NCBI RefSeq assembly: GCF_963677075.1
Contig: NZ_OY781873.1
Location: 868,001 to 932,000 of the forward strand
Direction: 5' to 3'
Source: an uncultured Sphaerochaeta sp.
Lineage (GTDB): Bacteria > Spirochaetota > Spirochaetia > Sphaerochaetales > Sphaerochaetaceae
Length of the DNA: 64,000 nucleotides
The notes beneath the pieces were generated by a model that worked only from the letters and a program-made list of their open reading frames with translations, searched no databases and had not been told where the DNA came from. This document shows positions 27,565-36,312 of this stretch, piece by piece; position 1 is the first letter of the stretch, and every line of letters begins with the position of its first letter. The position numbers and the translations under genes are program-made.

Positions 27565-27652
27565 TTGCAAAACTCACAAAACATGCTACGATTATCACGT
27601 GCGAAACACAGACGTGCGATGCTTTTCGGGATGTTATGCACGCACGTGCATA
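27565..27652 (+). promoter_or_regulatory. Promoter with LacI-type palindromic operator
   Basis: TTGCAA (27565-27570), 16 bases, TACGAT (27587-27592) is a plausible promoter. Downstream lie two direct ACGTGCGA copies (27597-27604, 27612-27619) and an 18-bp palindrome, TATGCACG-CA-CGTGCATA (27635-27652), directly before the ribosome site AGGAGG of the next gene. The central CG-containing inverted repeat is in the style of LacI operators, and a LacI-family gene heads the cluster. Binding here would block elongation or initiation. Confidence 0.65.
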
Positions 27653-27662
27653 GGAGGAAAAC

Positions 27663-28802
27663 ATGGATCGAATTGCCTATGGAATGATTGGCGGTGGAAA
27701 AGGAGCCTTTATCGGGGATGTACATCGTAAAGCTATCCGTCTCGATGATCTTGCCGTCTTGAAAGCTGGTTGTTTTTCGCGGGATGTGGAGAAGTCAAAA
27801 GCATTTGGGGCAGAACTCGGCATTGCGAGTGATCGTCTCTATACCGACTACCACGAGATGGCGGAGAAGGAAGCAAGCAGGGAAGACGGCATTGCCTTTG
27901 CTGTTTGCGTTACACCAAACGCTTCCCACTTTGACATATGCAAGGCCTTCCTCTCCCAGGGGATTCATGTTGTTTGTGACAAGCCCCTAACCTGGACAAT
28001 TGAACAGAGTGAAGAGCTGGTTGCAATCTGCAAGAAGAAGAACCTGCTCTTTGGTGTTACCTACACCTACACTGGATACCCTGCTGTGAAGCAGATGAGA
28101 AAGATGGTCCAGGATGGCCTGCTTGGGGAGATCAGGTTTGTGAATGCCGAGTATCCGCAGGACTGGCTTGGTAATCCCGTCGATGAACATAGCTCCATTG
28201 CTCCCTGGAGAATGGACCCCAAGGTATCGGGGGCAACAAACTGCCTTGGCGATATTGGAAGCCATATCGAGAACATGGTGGCCACGGTTACCGGGATGAA
28301 GATCAAGAAGGTCTGTGCACGCCTTGACAGCTTGGTTGAGGGCAGGACGTTGGATGATAATGCCTCGGTGATGGTTGAGTATGAGGGGGGAGGCAAGGGC
28401 CTGTACTGGTCAAGCCAGATTGCCTTTGGGTATGACAACGCCCTTCGTATCCGCATCTTCGGTGAGAAAGGGAGCTTAGAGTGGCTGCAGGAGGCCCCTG
28501 ATTACTTCTTCTTTACCCCGTGTGATGGCCCCAAGCAAAGGTGGAGCCGCGGGCGTGAGGCATTCGACCCGGTAGCCCAGCAATACTCCCGTGTGCCGGC
28601 AGGACACCCCGAGGGTCTCTACGAGGCATTTGCCAATATCTACAAACCCTTCATCCTGGCGCTTGGAAAGCAACTTCGTGGAGAGAAACTGGATAAGACA
28701 GATCTGGATTTTCCCGGAGTTGAGGAGGGCCTCGATGGTGTGAAATTCATTAATCGGTGTCTGGAGAGCAGCAAGCAAGGCTCTGTTTGGGTCGACCTAT
28801 AA
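27663..28802 (+). CDS. Gfo/Idh/MocA family oxidoreductase (second pair)
   Basis: The 379-residue protein has GMIGGGKGAFIGDVHRKAI (NAD-binding with a GGGxGAFIG variant), CDKPLTWTIEQSEEL (DKP in place of EKP) and NCLGDIGSHIENMV (catalytic Asp/His). The GGGKGAFIGDVHR start is typical of a subgroup found in inositol and sugar clusters. It is the first gene after the LacI-type operator, with AGGAGG five to six bases from the ATG. It probably oxidises the imported sugar, with the product passed to the isomerase encoded next. Confidence 0.87.
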   Translation: MDRIAYGMIGGGKGAFIGDVHRKAIRLDDLAVLKAGCFSRDVEKSKAFGAELGIASDRLYTDYHEMAEKEASREDGIAFAVCVTPNASHFDICKAFLSQGIHVVCDKPLTWTIEQSEELVAICKKKNLLFGVTYTYTGYPAVKQMRKMVQDGLLGEIRFVNAEYPQDWLGNPVDEHSSIAPWRMDPKVSGATNCLGDIGSHIENMVATVTGMKIKKVCARLDSLVEGRTLDDNASVMVEYEGGGKGLYWSSQIAFGYDNALRIRIFGEKGSLEWLQEAPDYFFFTPCDGPKQRWSRGREAFDPVAQQYSRVPAGHPEGLYEAFANIYKPFILALGKQLRGEKLDKTDLDFPGVEEGLDGVKFINRCLESSKQGSVWVDL

Positions 28803-28826
28803 GAAATCATAAAAAGGAGCAAATCC

Positions 28827-29819
28827 ATGGCTAGAATGGTGACAATTTTTACCGGACAGTGGGCAGATCTTCCCTTTGAGAAGATGTGTGAGACCGTAAG
28901 TGAAATGGGGTATGACGGGGTTGAGATTGCCTGTTGGGGTGATCACATGAATGTTGAGAAGGCTGCAAAGGATCCTTCCTATGTAGCTGACAAGAAAGCA
29001 ATCCTGAAGAAGTACAACCTTGGTTGCTATGCCCTGGGAAACCACCTTGCCGGGCAGTGCGTCGGAGATGCCTTTGGTGACCCCCGTCTCGCCGGTTTTG
29101 CCCCCAAGAGCCTCAAGGGTGATGACAAGGCAATCCGCCAGTGGGGAATCGACCAGATGAAGTACACCGCCCAGGCAGCAAAGAACATGGGTTGCTCGGT
29201 GGTTACCGGTTTTATGGGGAGCCCGATCTGGAAGTATTTCTACTCATTCCCTGCCAACAGTGAACAGTTGATCGAGGATGGCTACCAGGAGATCTACGAC
29301 CTCTGGACTCCGATCCTTGATGAGTTTGACAAGCAGGGCGTGAAGTTTGCCCTTGAGGTACACCCCTCTGAGATCGCCTATGACTATTACAGCACCCAGC
29401 GTCTCCTGGAGAAGTTCAAGAAGAGAGAGGCTCTGGGCATCAATTTCGATCCAAGTCACCTGCAGTGGCAGGGGCTCGATCCCGCACTTTTCTTCCGTGA
29501 TTTCGCTTCCCATATCTATCATGTGCATATCAAGGACAGCTTGGTGAAGCTGGACGGCAGGAGCGGTATTCTTGGATCCCACCTGGCCTTCGGTGATTTG
29601 AGAAGAGGGTGGAATTTCGTCTCCCCTGGTCATGGGGATGTCGATTTTGACATGATCATCCGTGAGGCAAATGCCGCAGGATACCACGGGCCCTTGTCCG
29701 TTGAATGGGAAGACAATGGCATGGATAGGTTGTTTGGTGCGAGTGAAGCACTTGAACTGGTGAGAAGAGTAGATTTCGAACCCTCGAATGTTGATTTCGA
29801 TGGAGCAATGGAGAATTGA
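28827..29819 (+). CDS. Sugar phosphate isomerase/epimerase-like TIM-barrel protein (second pair)
   Basis: The 330-residue TIM-barrel protein has the metal-site pattern of this family: FALEVHPSEIAYDYY (Glu and His), GINFDPSHLQWQG (Asp/His), HIYHVHIKDS (His) and GPLSVEWED (Glu). The start follows AAAGGAG. Its stop codon overlaps the ATG of the ABC ATPase gene (TGATG), so enzyme and importer are co-expressed. It likely acts on the keto product of the preceding oxidoreductase. The substrate is unknown; inositol-like or rare hexose substrates fit the family best. Confidence 0.83.
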   Translation: MARMVTIFTGQWADLPFEKMCETVSEMGYDGVEIACWGDHMNVEKAAKDPSYVADKKAILKKYNLGCYALGNHLAGQCVGDAFGDPRLAGFAPKSLKGDDKAIRQWGIDQMKYTAQAAKNMGCSVVTGFMGSPIWKYFYSFPANSEQLIEDGYQEIYDLWTPILDEFDKQGVKFALEVHPSEIAYDYYSTQRLLEKFKKREALGINFDPSHLQWQGLDPALFFRDFASHIYHVHIKDSLVKLDGRSGILGSHLAFGDLRRGWNFVSPGHGDVDFDMIIREANAAGYHGPLSVEWEDNGMDRLFGASEALELVRRVDFEPSNVDFDGAMEN

Positions 29820-31339
29820 TGGACGAATCCAAGATCCTTCTCAGTCTGGAAGGTATAGTCAAGGAATTCTCATCTGTCCGTGTCCTAGACCGGGTCTCCT
29901 TCTCCATACGGGAAGGAGAGGTCATGGGGCTTATCGGGGAGAATGGGGCTGGTAAATCCACGTTGATGAAGATTCTCAGCGGGATCTACCAAAAAACTGA
30001 GGGTACTATCCTCTTGGATGGCCAACCCACCAATATTCCCGACTATATCACGGCAAAGAAACTGGGGATCGGTATCGTTCCCCAGGAGTTCAACCTGATC
30101 AATTACCTGACGGTATTCGAGAACATCTTCCTCGGAAATGAGATTCATAAGGGGCTTCTCCTGGATAAAGCAAAGATGCGGGAGGAAGCGAGGGCTCAGC
30201 TTGAGCTTTTAAAGATGCCCCTTGATGTGAACAAGTACATCAGTGAGCTCTCTGTGGCTGAGAAACAGATGGTGGAGATTGCAAAGGCCATGATCCTCGA
30301 TACCAGGGTCCTGATCTTTGATGAACCGACCACCACCCTTACCCCCGTTGAGGTAAGGACCCTGTTCTCCCTGATGCGGAAGCTCAAGGAGAAGAAGGTC
30401 ACCATGCTCTTTGTGAGTCACAAGCTCCAGGAGGTCATGACCATCTGTGACAGGGTAACCGTGCTCCGGGATGGGAAGCTGGTAAGTGTGGATGAGGTAA
30501 AGAACCTTGATGCAAATACGCTTGCAAAGAAGATGGTTGGGCGTGATTTCAGCCAAGTCTTTCCTCCCAAGAAGGACAGAAGGGCTGAGGAGCTTGTGCT
30601 TGAGGTCAAGAACCTGAAGAGTGGGCCCATGGTCAAGGATGTTTCATTCTCCCTCCATCGTGGAGAGGTCCTGGGATTTGCCGGGCTTGTCGGCTCAGGT
30701 CGCACTGAGACGATGGAGACGGTGATGGGGCTTAGGAGAATGGAGGGTGGGGAGATTCACGTCAAGGGAAAACCGGCGAGGATCCGCAGTGCGAAGGATG
30801 CCGTCTCCCTTGGCCTTGGCTACATCAGTGAAGACAGGCAGGGAAAGGGTATTGTCATGAACTATGACATTACCAAGAACGTCAGCCTGATCTCCCTAAA
30901 GGATAAATATCTCAAAGGGCTTCTGATCGACAAGAAGGCTGAGACAGCTGCCAGCGATCATTATATCGATGAGTTCAACATTGTGGCTGCTTCGAAGAAA
31001 TCGGAGCTGCGGTTCTTTAGCGGGGGAAACCAGCAGAAGGTGTATCTTGCTCGGTGGATGGATACCGATCCTGAGATTCTCATCCTTGATGAGCCTACCA
31101 GGGGAATCGATATCAATGCAAAGCGGGAGATCTATGAGTTCATTCACCAGCTTTCCGAGGCGAGGATCAGTTGCATCATTATCTCATCCGAGATGGAGGA
31201 GATTATTGGGATGTGCAACCGGGCTTACGTTATGCGGGAAGGAAAGGTAGCAAGCTGCTTGGATGAGAATCAGATTACTGAGGAAAATATTGTATTCAAT
31301 GCGACAGGAATCAAGAAAGGTGTAGAAAAAGATGGGTGA
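29819..31339 (+). CDS. Sugar ABC transporter ATP-binding protein, RbsA/MglA type
   Basis: The ATG at 29819 overlaps the stop of the preceding gene; the frame also has TTG at 29816. The 506-residue protein has two fused ATPase domains. The first has Walker A GENGAGKST, signature LSVAEKQMVEIAKA and Walker B VLIFDEPTT. The second has a degenerate P-loop (GLVGSGRTE), signature FSGGNQQKVYLARW and Walker B ILILDEPTRGID. This is the standard RbsA/MglA/XylG layout. It overlaps the permease gene by eight bases. It energises uptake of a monosaccharide by the RbsC-like permease and the binding protein encoded downstream. Confidence 0.93.
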   Translation: MDESKILLSLEGIVKEFSSVRVLDRVSFSIREGEVMGLIGENGAGKSTLMKILSGIYQKTEGTILLDGQPTNIPDYITAKKLGIGIVPQEFNLINYLTVFENIFLGNEIHKGLLLDKAKMREEARAQLELLKMPLDVNKYISELSVAEKQMVEIAKAMILDTRVLIFDEPTTTLTPVEVRTLFSLMRKLKEKKVTMLFVSHKLQEVMTICDRVTVLRDGKLVSVDEVKNLDANTLAKKMVGRDFSQVFPPKKDRRAEELVLEVKNLKSGPMVKDVSFSLHRGEVLGFAGLVGSGRTETMETVMGLRRMEGGEIHVKGKPARIRSAKDAVSLGLGYISEDRQGKGIVMNYDITKNVSLISLKDKYLKGLLIDKKAETAASDHYIDEFNIVAASKKSELRFFSGGNQQKVYLARWMDTDPEILILDEPTRGIDINAKREIYEFIHQLSEARISCIIISSEMEEIIGMCNRAYVMREGKVASCLDENQITEENIVFNATGIKKGVEKDG

Positions 31340-32303
31340 AAATAAACTGCTGTCTTCTGTGAAAAAGTTCAAGTTTAAGGACCACTCCCTGGGGATGGCG
31401 TTCCTTATCCTTGTGGTGATCGCCACCATTCTCGGGTGGCCCAACTTCCTGAAAATGAGGAACCTGACGAACATTCTCAGGCAGATTTCCTATACAGGGA
31501 TCATTGGCTTGGGGATGACACTGGTAATCATCAGTGGGGGTATCGATCTTTCGGTAGGCTCCATGACCGCTTTTGTAGGAGGTATTGCAATCTACTTCCT
31601 CAATCTCTTCGGTCCAAGTTCGGTATGGGGTATTGTCCTGACCTTCCTCTTCGCCCTGGTGCTGGGATCCCTCTGCGGTGCGCTTAATGGGATCATGGTG
31701 GCCAAGTTCAAGATGGCCCCCTTTATCGTCACCCTGGGTACCATGTCGATCTTCCGCTCCCTGATCCAGTATATCTCCAATGCAGGTACCATTCTCTCGG
31801 AGAATATGGACTACGGGAAGCTTGGCAGTGGTATTTTTCTTGGCCTACCTATTCCTGTTTGGGGCTTCCTTATCGTGGGAATCTTGCTGCATATTATACT
31901 GAACCATACAAGTTTTGGGCGCTATCTCTGTGCAACAGGAAGCAATGAGCAGGTAGCGAAGTATTCAGCGATCAATATAACCATTGTGAAGTGGCTCCCC
32001 TATATCATTACGGGATTTACGGTAGGTATGACCGCTGTGATGTGGTCGAGCAGGCTTAACTGTATCAACCCAAGCGACGGTGCTGGCTATGAGATGGACG
32101 CCATCGCAGCTGTAGTCATCGGGGGAACCCTGATGAGTGGAGGAAAGGGAAGCATCATCGGTACCATGATGGGTGCGGTGATGCTTGGAATCATCAACAA
32201 CATGCTTGTCATGGGAGGTATCAGTGCCTTCCTGCAGCAGGCAGTAAAAGGGTTTGTCATTATTGTTGCGGTACTCTTGCAGTACAACAACGGTAACAAA
32301 TAA
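31332..32303 (+). CDS. Sugar ABC transporter permease, RbsC type
   Basis: The 323-residue protein has eight to ten hydrophobic helices and RbsC-family motifs: GLGMTLVIISGGIDLSVGSM, an internal GTMSIFRS, ATGSNEQVAKYSAIN and the C-terminal VVIGGTLMSGGKGSIIGTMMGA. It overlaps the ATPase gene by eight bases and precedes the binding-protein gene by 24. It forms the membrane channel of the importer. The order ATPase, permease, binding protein differs from E. coli rbs but is common in other bacteria. Confidence 0.93.
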   Translation: MGENKLLSSVKKFKFKDHSLGMAFLILVVIATILGWPNFLKMRNLTNILRQISYTGIIGLGMTLVIISGGIDLSVGSMTAFVGGIAIYFLNLFGPSSVWGIVLTFLFALVLGSLCGALNGIMVAKFKMAPFIVTLGTMSIFRSLIQYISNAGTILSENMDYGKLGSGIFLGLPIPVWGFLIVGILLHIILNHTSFGRYLCATGSNEQVAKYSAINITIVKWLPYIITGFTVGMTAVMWSSRLNCINPSDGAGYEMDAIAAVVIGGTLMSGGKGSIIGTMMGAVMLGIINNMLVMGGISAFLQQAVKGFVIIVAVLLQYNNGNK

Positions 32304-32327
32304 AGGTTCAATCAAGGAGGATTGGAA

Positions 32328-33326
32328 ATGAGAAGAGTTACGATTATCGCTCTCTGTATGATCTTTGTAGCCGGTATGGTCTTCGCTCAGGGTGTTTCAG
32401 AGGCTGGAGTTCCCAAGATCGGTATTGCGGTTCCCTCTCCTGACCACGGCTGGACAGGAGGCGTCGGCTGGTGGGCAGACAAGGCTGTCGAGGAACTGAA
32501 GGAGCAGTATCCTGGAAAGTATGAGTTCAAGGTATTGCATGCTGACGGGTATGCAAAGCAGATTTCCGATGTCGAAGACCTCATGGTCTGGGGCATGGAT
32601 TATCTGGTAATCCTTCCTCATGAGTCAGCTCCCCTTACCCCCGTGGTAAAGGAAGCACACGCATCTGGCGTAAAGTGTATCGTTGTAGACCGTGGTCTGA
32701 CCGATACATCCTTCGGCTACATCAACCTCGCTGGTAACAACTCTGAGATGGGAAAGGTTTCCGGTATCTTCGTGAGAGATTACATGAAGAAAAACGGTCT
32801 TACCAAGTATGTTGCTATGGGTGGTATGCCGGTAGTAATTGATGGCGAGAGAATGAATGCATTCTTTGACGAGATGCAGAAGGAACCCTCTCTGGTCAAC
32901 CTCGCCGGTGGAAGAAACTATGACTTCGCTGACTGGTCGACCCAGAAGGGCCTGGAGCTGATGGAAAACTACATCCAGAAGTATCCTGAGATCCATGCTG
33001 TATTCTGCCAGGACGATGATGTCATGACCGGTGTTCTTCAGGCCATCAAGGAAAGTGGCCGAAAGGATATCAAGCTGGTATTTGGTGGTGCAGGTTCCAA
33101 GGCAGCGTACGAGATGATCATGAACGATGACCCGTTGGTAAAGGCTACAGCCACCTACCACCCGTCAATGGTCTATGATGCCATCATGTACTGTCTGGAT
33201 GTTGCAGAAGGCAGAAAGTCTGATGCATTCCACACTGCTAGCAAGCCTACTTCTGTAGTGCTCCCCTCTGTCTTGGTTGACAAGAGCAATGTAATGGATC
33301 ACTACGATGCAGGTTCTGTATTCTAG
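32328..33326 (+). CDS. Periplasmic sugar-binding protein of an RbsB-type importer
   Basis: ATG 32328 is preceded by AAGGAGG at seven bases; the frame opens earlier at TTG 32322. The 332-residue protein has a signal peptide (VTIIALCMIFVAGMVFAQG) with cleavage after FAQ or VFA and no lipobox Cys. A type I periplasmic-binding fold follows (KIGIAVPSPDHGWTGGVGWW, CIVVDRGLTDTSFGYINLAG, AVFCQDDDVMTGVLQAIKES). It delivers the sugar to the RbsC-like permease. The last gene of the LacI regulon, it is followed by a strong terminator hairpin at 33352-33376. Confidence 0.92.
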   Translation: MRRVTIIALCMIFVAGMVFAQGVSEAGVPKIGIAVPSPDHGWTGGVGWWADKAVEELKEQYPGKYEFKVLHADGYAKQISDVEDLMVWGMDYLVILPHESAPLTPVVKEAHASGVKCIVVDRGLTDTSFGYINLAGNNSEMGKVSGIFVRDYMKKNGLTKYVAMGGMPVVIDGERMNAFFDEMQKEPSLVNLAGGRNYDFADWSTQKGLELMENYIQKYPEIHAVFCQDDDVMTGVLQAIKESGRKDIKLVFGGAGSKAAYEMIMNDDPLVKATATYHPSMVYDAIMYCLDVAEGRKSDAFHTASKPTSVVLPSVLVDKSNVMDHYDAGSVF

Positions 33327-33351
33327 AAACAAGTAGATTATTATCAATGGG

Positions 33352-33376
33352 AGGGTCACCACATGATGGTGACCCT
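33352..33376. terminator. Bidirectional terminator hairpin
   Basis: AGGGTCACC (33352-33360) pairs perfectly with GGTGACCCT (33368-33376) around a 7-base loop. It lies between the convergent sugar-binding protein gene and the DUF234-type ATPase gene. A partial T-rich stretch (CTGTTATTGT) follows on the plus strand. Confidence 0.75.
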
Positions 33377-33392
33377 CTGTTATTGTATCCAC

Positions 33393-34790
33393 TCAGTCAA
33401 CAAGGAATAGATCTTTCAGTGCAACAAGCGTAATCCCCTCTCTCAGGGCATTGGCTTTCACCTCATCGGTGAAGCCTGATTTGCTAAATAAGTAATAGTA
33501 ACGGTTCTCAATGTTGTGGAATAGTTCTGCCGAGCGGAGGAAGTCTTTATATTCATTCATTCCAAACAGTTTGTTACGATATTTACATTCGCACAATATT
33601 GCTGATCGCTTGTGAGCGTCAAAAGCAAGGATATCTATGTCATCCTCCTTTTTTGTGTTAGGATTACCTCCCCACCACCTTCCCATAGTGTGGGGGACAA
33701 AGGGTAGTTTTCTTTGCTTTGCGAGTATGGTTAGGTATTGCATGCATATTTTCTCAAACACATTACCCATATAGTGGGAGAGATGTTCAAATATCTCCTG
33801 TGCTGCTTCCTCCTCACCCAATAGCTCATAGTAGCTCTTGTTTGAAAATATGAAGTGGTACCAGAACAGAAAGAAATTGTCACTAATTTGATAGATGCTC
33901 TTTTTACTGGAGTCTTTCTCACCGCTTGGAGTTACCTTATCAACCAATCGCATGTTCTTTAAGGTTTTGATGTACTTGGAACATTTGGTTTGTTCCTCGT
34001 GGATTTTCTGGGCAATTTCGTTAAGTCGGCTTGCACCTGTAGCGATAGCCTCAAAGATGCTGTTATATACTCCAGGTTCTCTCAGTTCCATTTTTAGGAG
34101 ATTCTGGGTTTCCTCCTTAAGGAATGATCCTGTTCGAAGAATGTTTTTCTCAATATTCTTTGTAATGGTTTTCTTATCATTGAAGGCAGCAAGATAACAG
34201 GGGACGCCTCCTAGAATGCCGTAACACAGGAGTTTTTCCTCTATGGGGTAGTTAGGGAAGAAGCGAGCACTCTCTATATAATTAAAACATTGTAGTTCCA
34301 AGCTACTGGTAGCCCTTCCGTAGAGAGGGCTTTTTGCACCCATGACTTCAGTTTCCATGAAGCTAATACTTGAACCACATAGTATTAGAAAAATATTCTT
34401 ATGCTTCCATTTCTTATCAATTGCATGTTGAAGAATGGATTTGATTGAGGGGTTTTCTTCAGCAATATAAGGAAATTCATCAATAATCAGGGTAACCCGT
34501 TCCTCAGATGCTTGATCAAATACATAGGATAATGCTGCATTCCAATCTTCGAACGCCCCATAGGATGATCCTGAAAAATGGAGTTGCAGTGTCTTTGAGA
34601 AGTCTGAGAGGTTCAGCCTGTCATTTTTGGCTTGTGCAGAATAGAATATCACATTTCTTTTCTTGCTAAATTCATTCAGGAGCGAGGTTTTTCCAACGCG
34701 GCGTCTACCATAGAGAACAAGATACTCGAAGTTTCCGGAAGCATGCAATTCTTCAAGCAATCCTAACTCTTTCTCTCTTCCTATAAACAT
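33393..34790 (-). CDS. AAA ATPase with DUF234-type C-terminal nuclease-like domain
   Basis: The 465-residue protein starts FIGREKELGLLEEL, with Walker A YGRRRVGKTSLL (about residues 29-40), Walker B-like VTLIIDEFPYI and sensor ILCGSSISFMETE. A winged-helix middle (IFEAIATGASRLNEIAQKI) is followed by a C-terminal DUF234/PD-(D/E)XK-like segment (DDIDILAFDAHKRSAILCECKYRN), where D-x15-E-x-K is the usual nuclease signature. Such ATPases are widespread, sporadic and of unknown function. A promoter with a palindrome and a 21-copy 23-bp tandem repeat lie upstream. The base composition is AT-rich compared with the sugar genes. Confidence 0.8.
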   Translation of the reverse strand: MFIGREKELGLLEELHASGNFEYLVLYGRRRVGKTSLLNEFSKKRNVIFYSAQAKNDRLNLSDFSKTLQLHFSGSSYGAFEDWNAALSYVFDQASEERVTLIIDEFPYIAEENPSIKSILQHAIDKKWKHKNIFLILCGSSISFMETEVMGAKSPLYGRATSSLELQCFNYIESARFFPNYPIEEKLLCYGILGGVPCYLAAFNDKKTITKNIEKNILRTGSFLKEETQNLLKMELREPGVYNSIFEAIATGASRLNEIAQKIHEEQTKCSKYIKTLKNMRLVDKVTPSGEKDSSKKSIYQISDNFFLFWYHFIFSNKSYYELLGEEEAAQEIFEHLSHYMGNVFEKICMQYLTILAKQRKLPFVPHTMGRWWGGNPNTKKEDDIDILAFDAHKRSAILCECKYRNKLFGMNEYKDFLRSAELFHNIENRYYYLFSKSGFTDEVKANALREGITLVALKDLFLVD

Positions 34791-34823
34791 AGTGGTGCTC
34801 TCCTGTTTATATAATATACTTAT

Positions 34824-34855
34824 GAGTATTATACTCGTAATTCCCTAAATTGCAA
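34824..34855 (-). promoter_or_regulatory. Promoter with palindrome on the -10 box of the DUF234-type ATPase gene
   Basis: On the minus strand, TTGCAA (34855-34850), 16 bases and TATAAT form a near-consensus promoter. The TATAAT lies in the palindrome GAGTATAATACTC (34824-34836), a candidate operator for an autoregulator. The 23-bp tandem array begins 26 bases upstream of the -35 box. Confidence 0.6.
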
Positions 34856-34880
34856 ATAGGTATATCTGTAGCATGGTGAT

Positions 34881-35367
34881 GAAAGTCTCCGGTGGAATAG
34901 CGCAAAAGTCTCCGGTGGAATAGCGCAAAAGTCTCCGGTGGAATAACGCAAAAGTCTCCGGTGGAATAACGCAAAAGTCTCCGGTGGAATAACGCAAAAG
35001 TCTCCGGTGGAATAACGCAAAAGTCTCCGGTGGAATAACGCAAAAGTCTCCGGTGGAATAACGCAAAAGTCTCCGGTGGAATAGCGCAAAAATCTCCGGT
35101 GGAATAGCGCAAAAATCTCCGGTGGAATAGCGCAAAAGTCTCCGGTAAAACAGCGCAAAAGTCTCCGGTGAAACAGCGCAAAAGTCTCCGGTGAAACAGC
35201 GCAAAAGTCTCCGGTGAAACAGCGCAAAAGTCTCCGGTGAAACAGCGCAAAAGTCTCCGGTGAAACAGCGCAAAAGTCTCCGGTGAAACAGCGCAAAAGT
35301 CTCCGGTGAAACAGCGCAAAAGTCTCCGGTGGAACAGCGCAAAAGTCTCCGGTGGAATAACGCAAAA
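34881..35367. repeat. Tandem array of 21 copies of a 23-bp unit
   Basis: The core TCTCCGGT recurs with exact 23-base spacing at 34886, 34909 and so on to 35346, which is 21 units. Units fall in blocks of identical variants: GGAATAACG in units 3-8, AAAAATCTCC in units 10-11, GAAACAGCG in units 13-19, with single intermediates. Such blocks indicate local duplication. Read toward the ATPase gene the unit is GGAGACTTTTGCGTTATTCC plus ACC. There are no spacers, so it is not CRISPR. Because 23 is not a multiple of three, all minus-strand frames stay open and give spurious repeat ORFs. Confidence 0.95.
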
Positions 35368-35493
35368 AATTCTAAAATTTTAAAATATAATGAGATATAT
35401 CTTGGTGTGACTGAAGGTATGTTTGTACATTTGTTGGTATGTAAACCATGTTTCCAGAAGGTCAGAAATATACCATATTGAGTGGCAAACAGA

Positions 35494-35820
35494 TCATTCT
35501 TGGCATCCACTTCGTAAGGTTATGTATTCTTTATCCCAAACCTTATAGATTCCCAACTCATACAGTGTCATCTCATCTTCAAATAAACAGTACATCTCTT
35601 CAAGTGCAATACGCTCGATTTGGAACAAGGCTTCAAATTTATGGTGTATTGTGTCTTTAACTGTTTCATCTGATTCCAGTGATAAGCCAGATAATAGAAT
35701 GATGATCTTAAGCTTATATTTTTCAGTAGGTGCAATTTCTTCTTCAGGGTCTAGTAAGAAGAAGAGTCTCTTAATACATGGAAACTCGTTATTGAGGTGT
35801 GTCAATTTCTGGTCGATATT
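35494..35820 (-). pseudogene. C-terminal part of the SQDCD-type protein, after an in-frame TGA
   Basis: This frame continues directly from the gene at 35821-36294: the TGA at 35823-35821 is followed in the same frame by about 108 more codons (NIDQKLTHLNNEFPCIKRLF and on) to a stop at 35494. The segment has predicted helices and strands (LFFLLDPEEEIAPTEKYKLK). It would complete a protein of about 265 residues. It is unlikely to be translated alone, since only a TTG at 35805 is available and there is no clear ribosome site. Confidence 0.55.
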
Positions 35821-36294
35821 TCACTTGGTCTTGAGAATCTTGTTGAATGTATCGGGGAACGCGGGTCGCGTATACTTTTTGGAGTACCAATTCAGAATTA
35901 TGTCCATCTGATCTCTAGGTATTGATGGGTTGTCTGTCTGCAACGGGATATCTGCTAATCGGCTTCTTTCAATCGTAAGTCTTCTGTTTATATCAAACTC
36001 TAGAATGTCTCCGGTGGGCATTCTTTGCTGTAGCTTTCTTGGGTTTTTCCCAAAAGCGAAATTTGACTCTATGGATTCAATCTTCTTTGCGCAGAAGAAT
36101 TCAGCAAACGGTTCCTTGTCTAGGCTTGGATTGATGAGGTCGCAGTCCTGGGAATATAGAACCAATACGTCTGAATCTTTGATATATGAAAAGAACTCAG
36201 AGGAGGAAAGCAGTTGGTCTTTAAGATCATTCTCAATAATGACGCCCTGCTTCCAATTATTGTCTTGAATTCTGTTAAGGTTCAGCTCACTCAT
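35821..36294 (-). CDS. SQDCD-motif protein of the TIGR04255 cassette, truncated by TGA
   Basis: The 157-residue product has VLVLYSQDCDLINPSLDKEP at about residues 44-63. The S-Q-D-C-D motif followed by an E-rich strand (FAEFFCAKKI) is reminiscent of small uncharacterised proteins found in variable islands. The reading frame continues past the TGA at 35821 for another 327 bases, so the natural protein was probably longer. It starts 18 bases after the HTH-protein gene and is the last gene of a three-gene cassette. Its function is unknown; the conserved Cys-Asp could be catalytic or metal binding. Confidence 0.5.
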   Translation of the reverse strand: MSELNLNRIQDNNWKQGVIIENDLKDQLLSSSEFFSYIKDSDVLVLYSQDCDLINPSLDKEPFAEFFCAKKIESIESNFAFGKNPRKLQQRMPTGDILEFDINRRLTIERSRLADIPLQTDNPSIPRDQMDIILNWYSKKYTRPAFPDTFNKILKTK

Positions 36295-36312
36295 CCAATG
36301 AAATACCGTGGT

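Noticed and set aside
34881..35367. CRISPR array
   Set aside because: Units are contiguous with no unique spacers and no cas genes are nearby.
34807..35510. Three overlapping minus-strand ORFs of 170-221 residues with a repeated FHRRLLRCFTGDF pattern
   Set aside because: They are the same 23-bp DNA repeat read in three frames. A 23-base unit without stops keeps every frame open, and there is no ribosome site or known family.
35821..35823. TGA as selenocysteine or a reassigned sense codon
   Set aside because: Many clear genes in the window end in TGA, and no SECIS-like hairpin follows. A nonsense mutation is simpler, for both this site and 23775.
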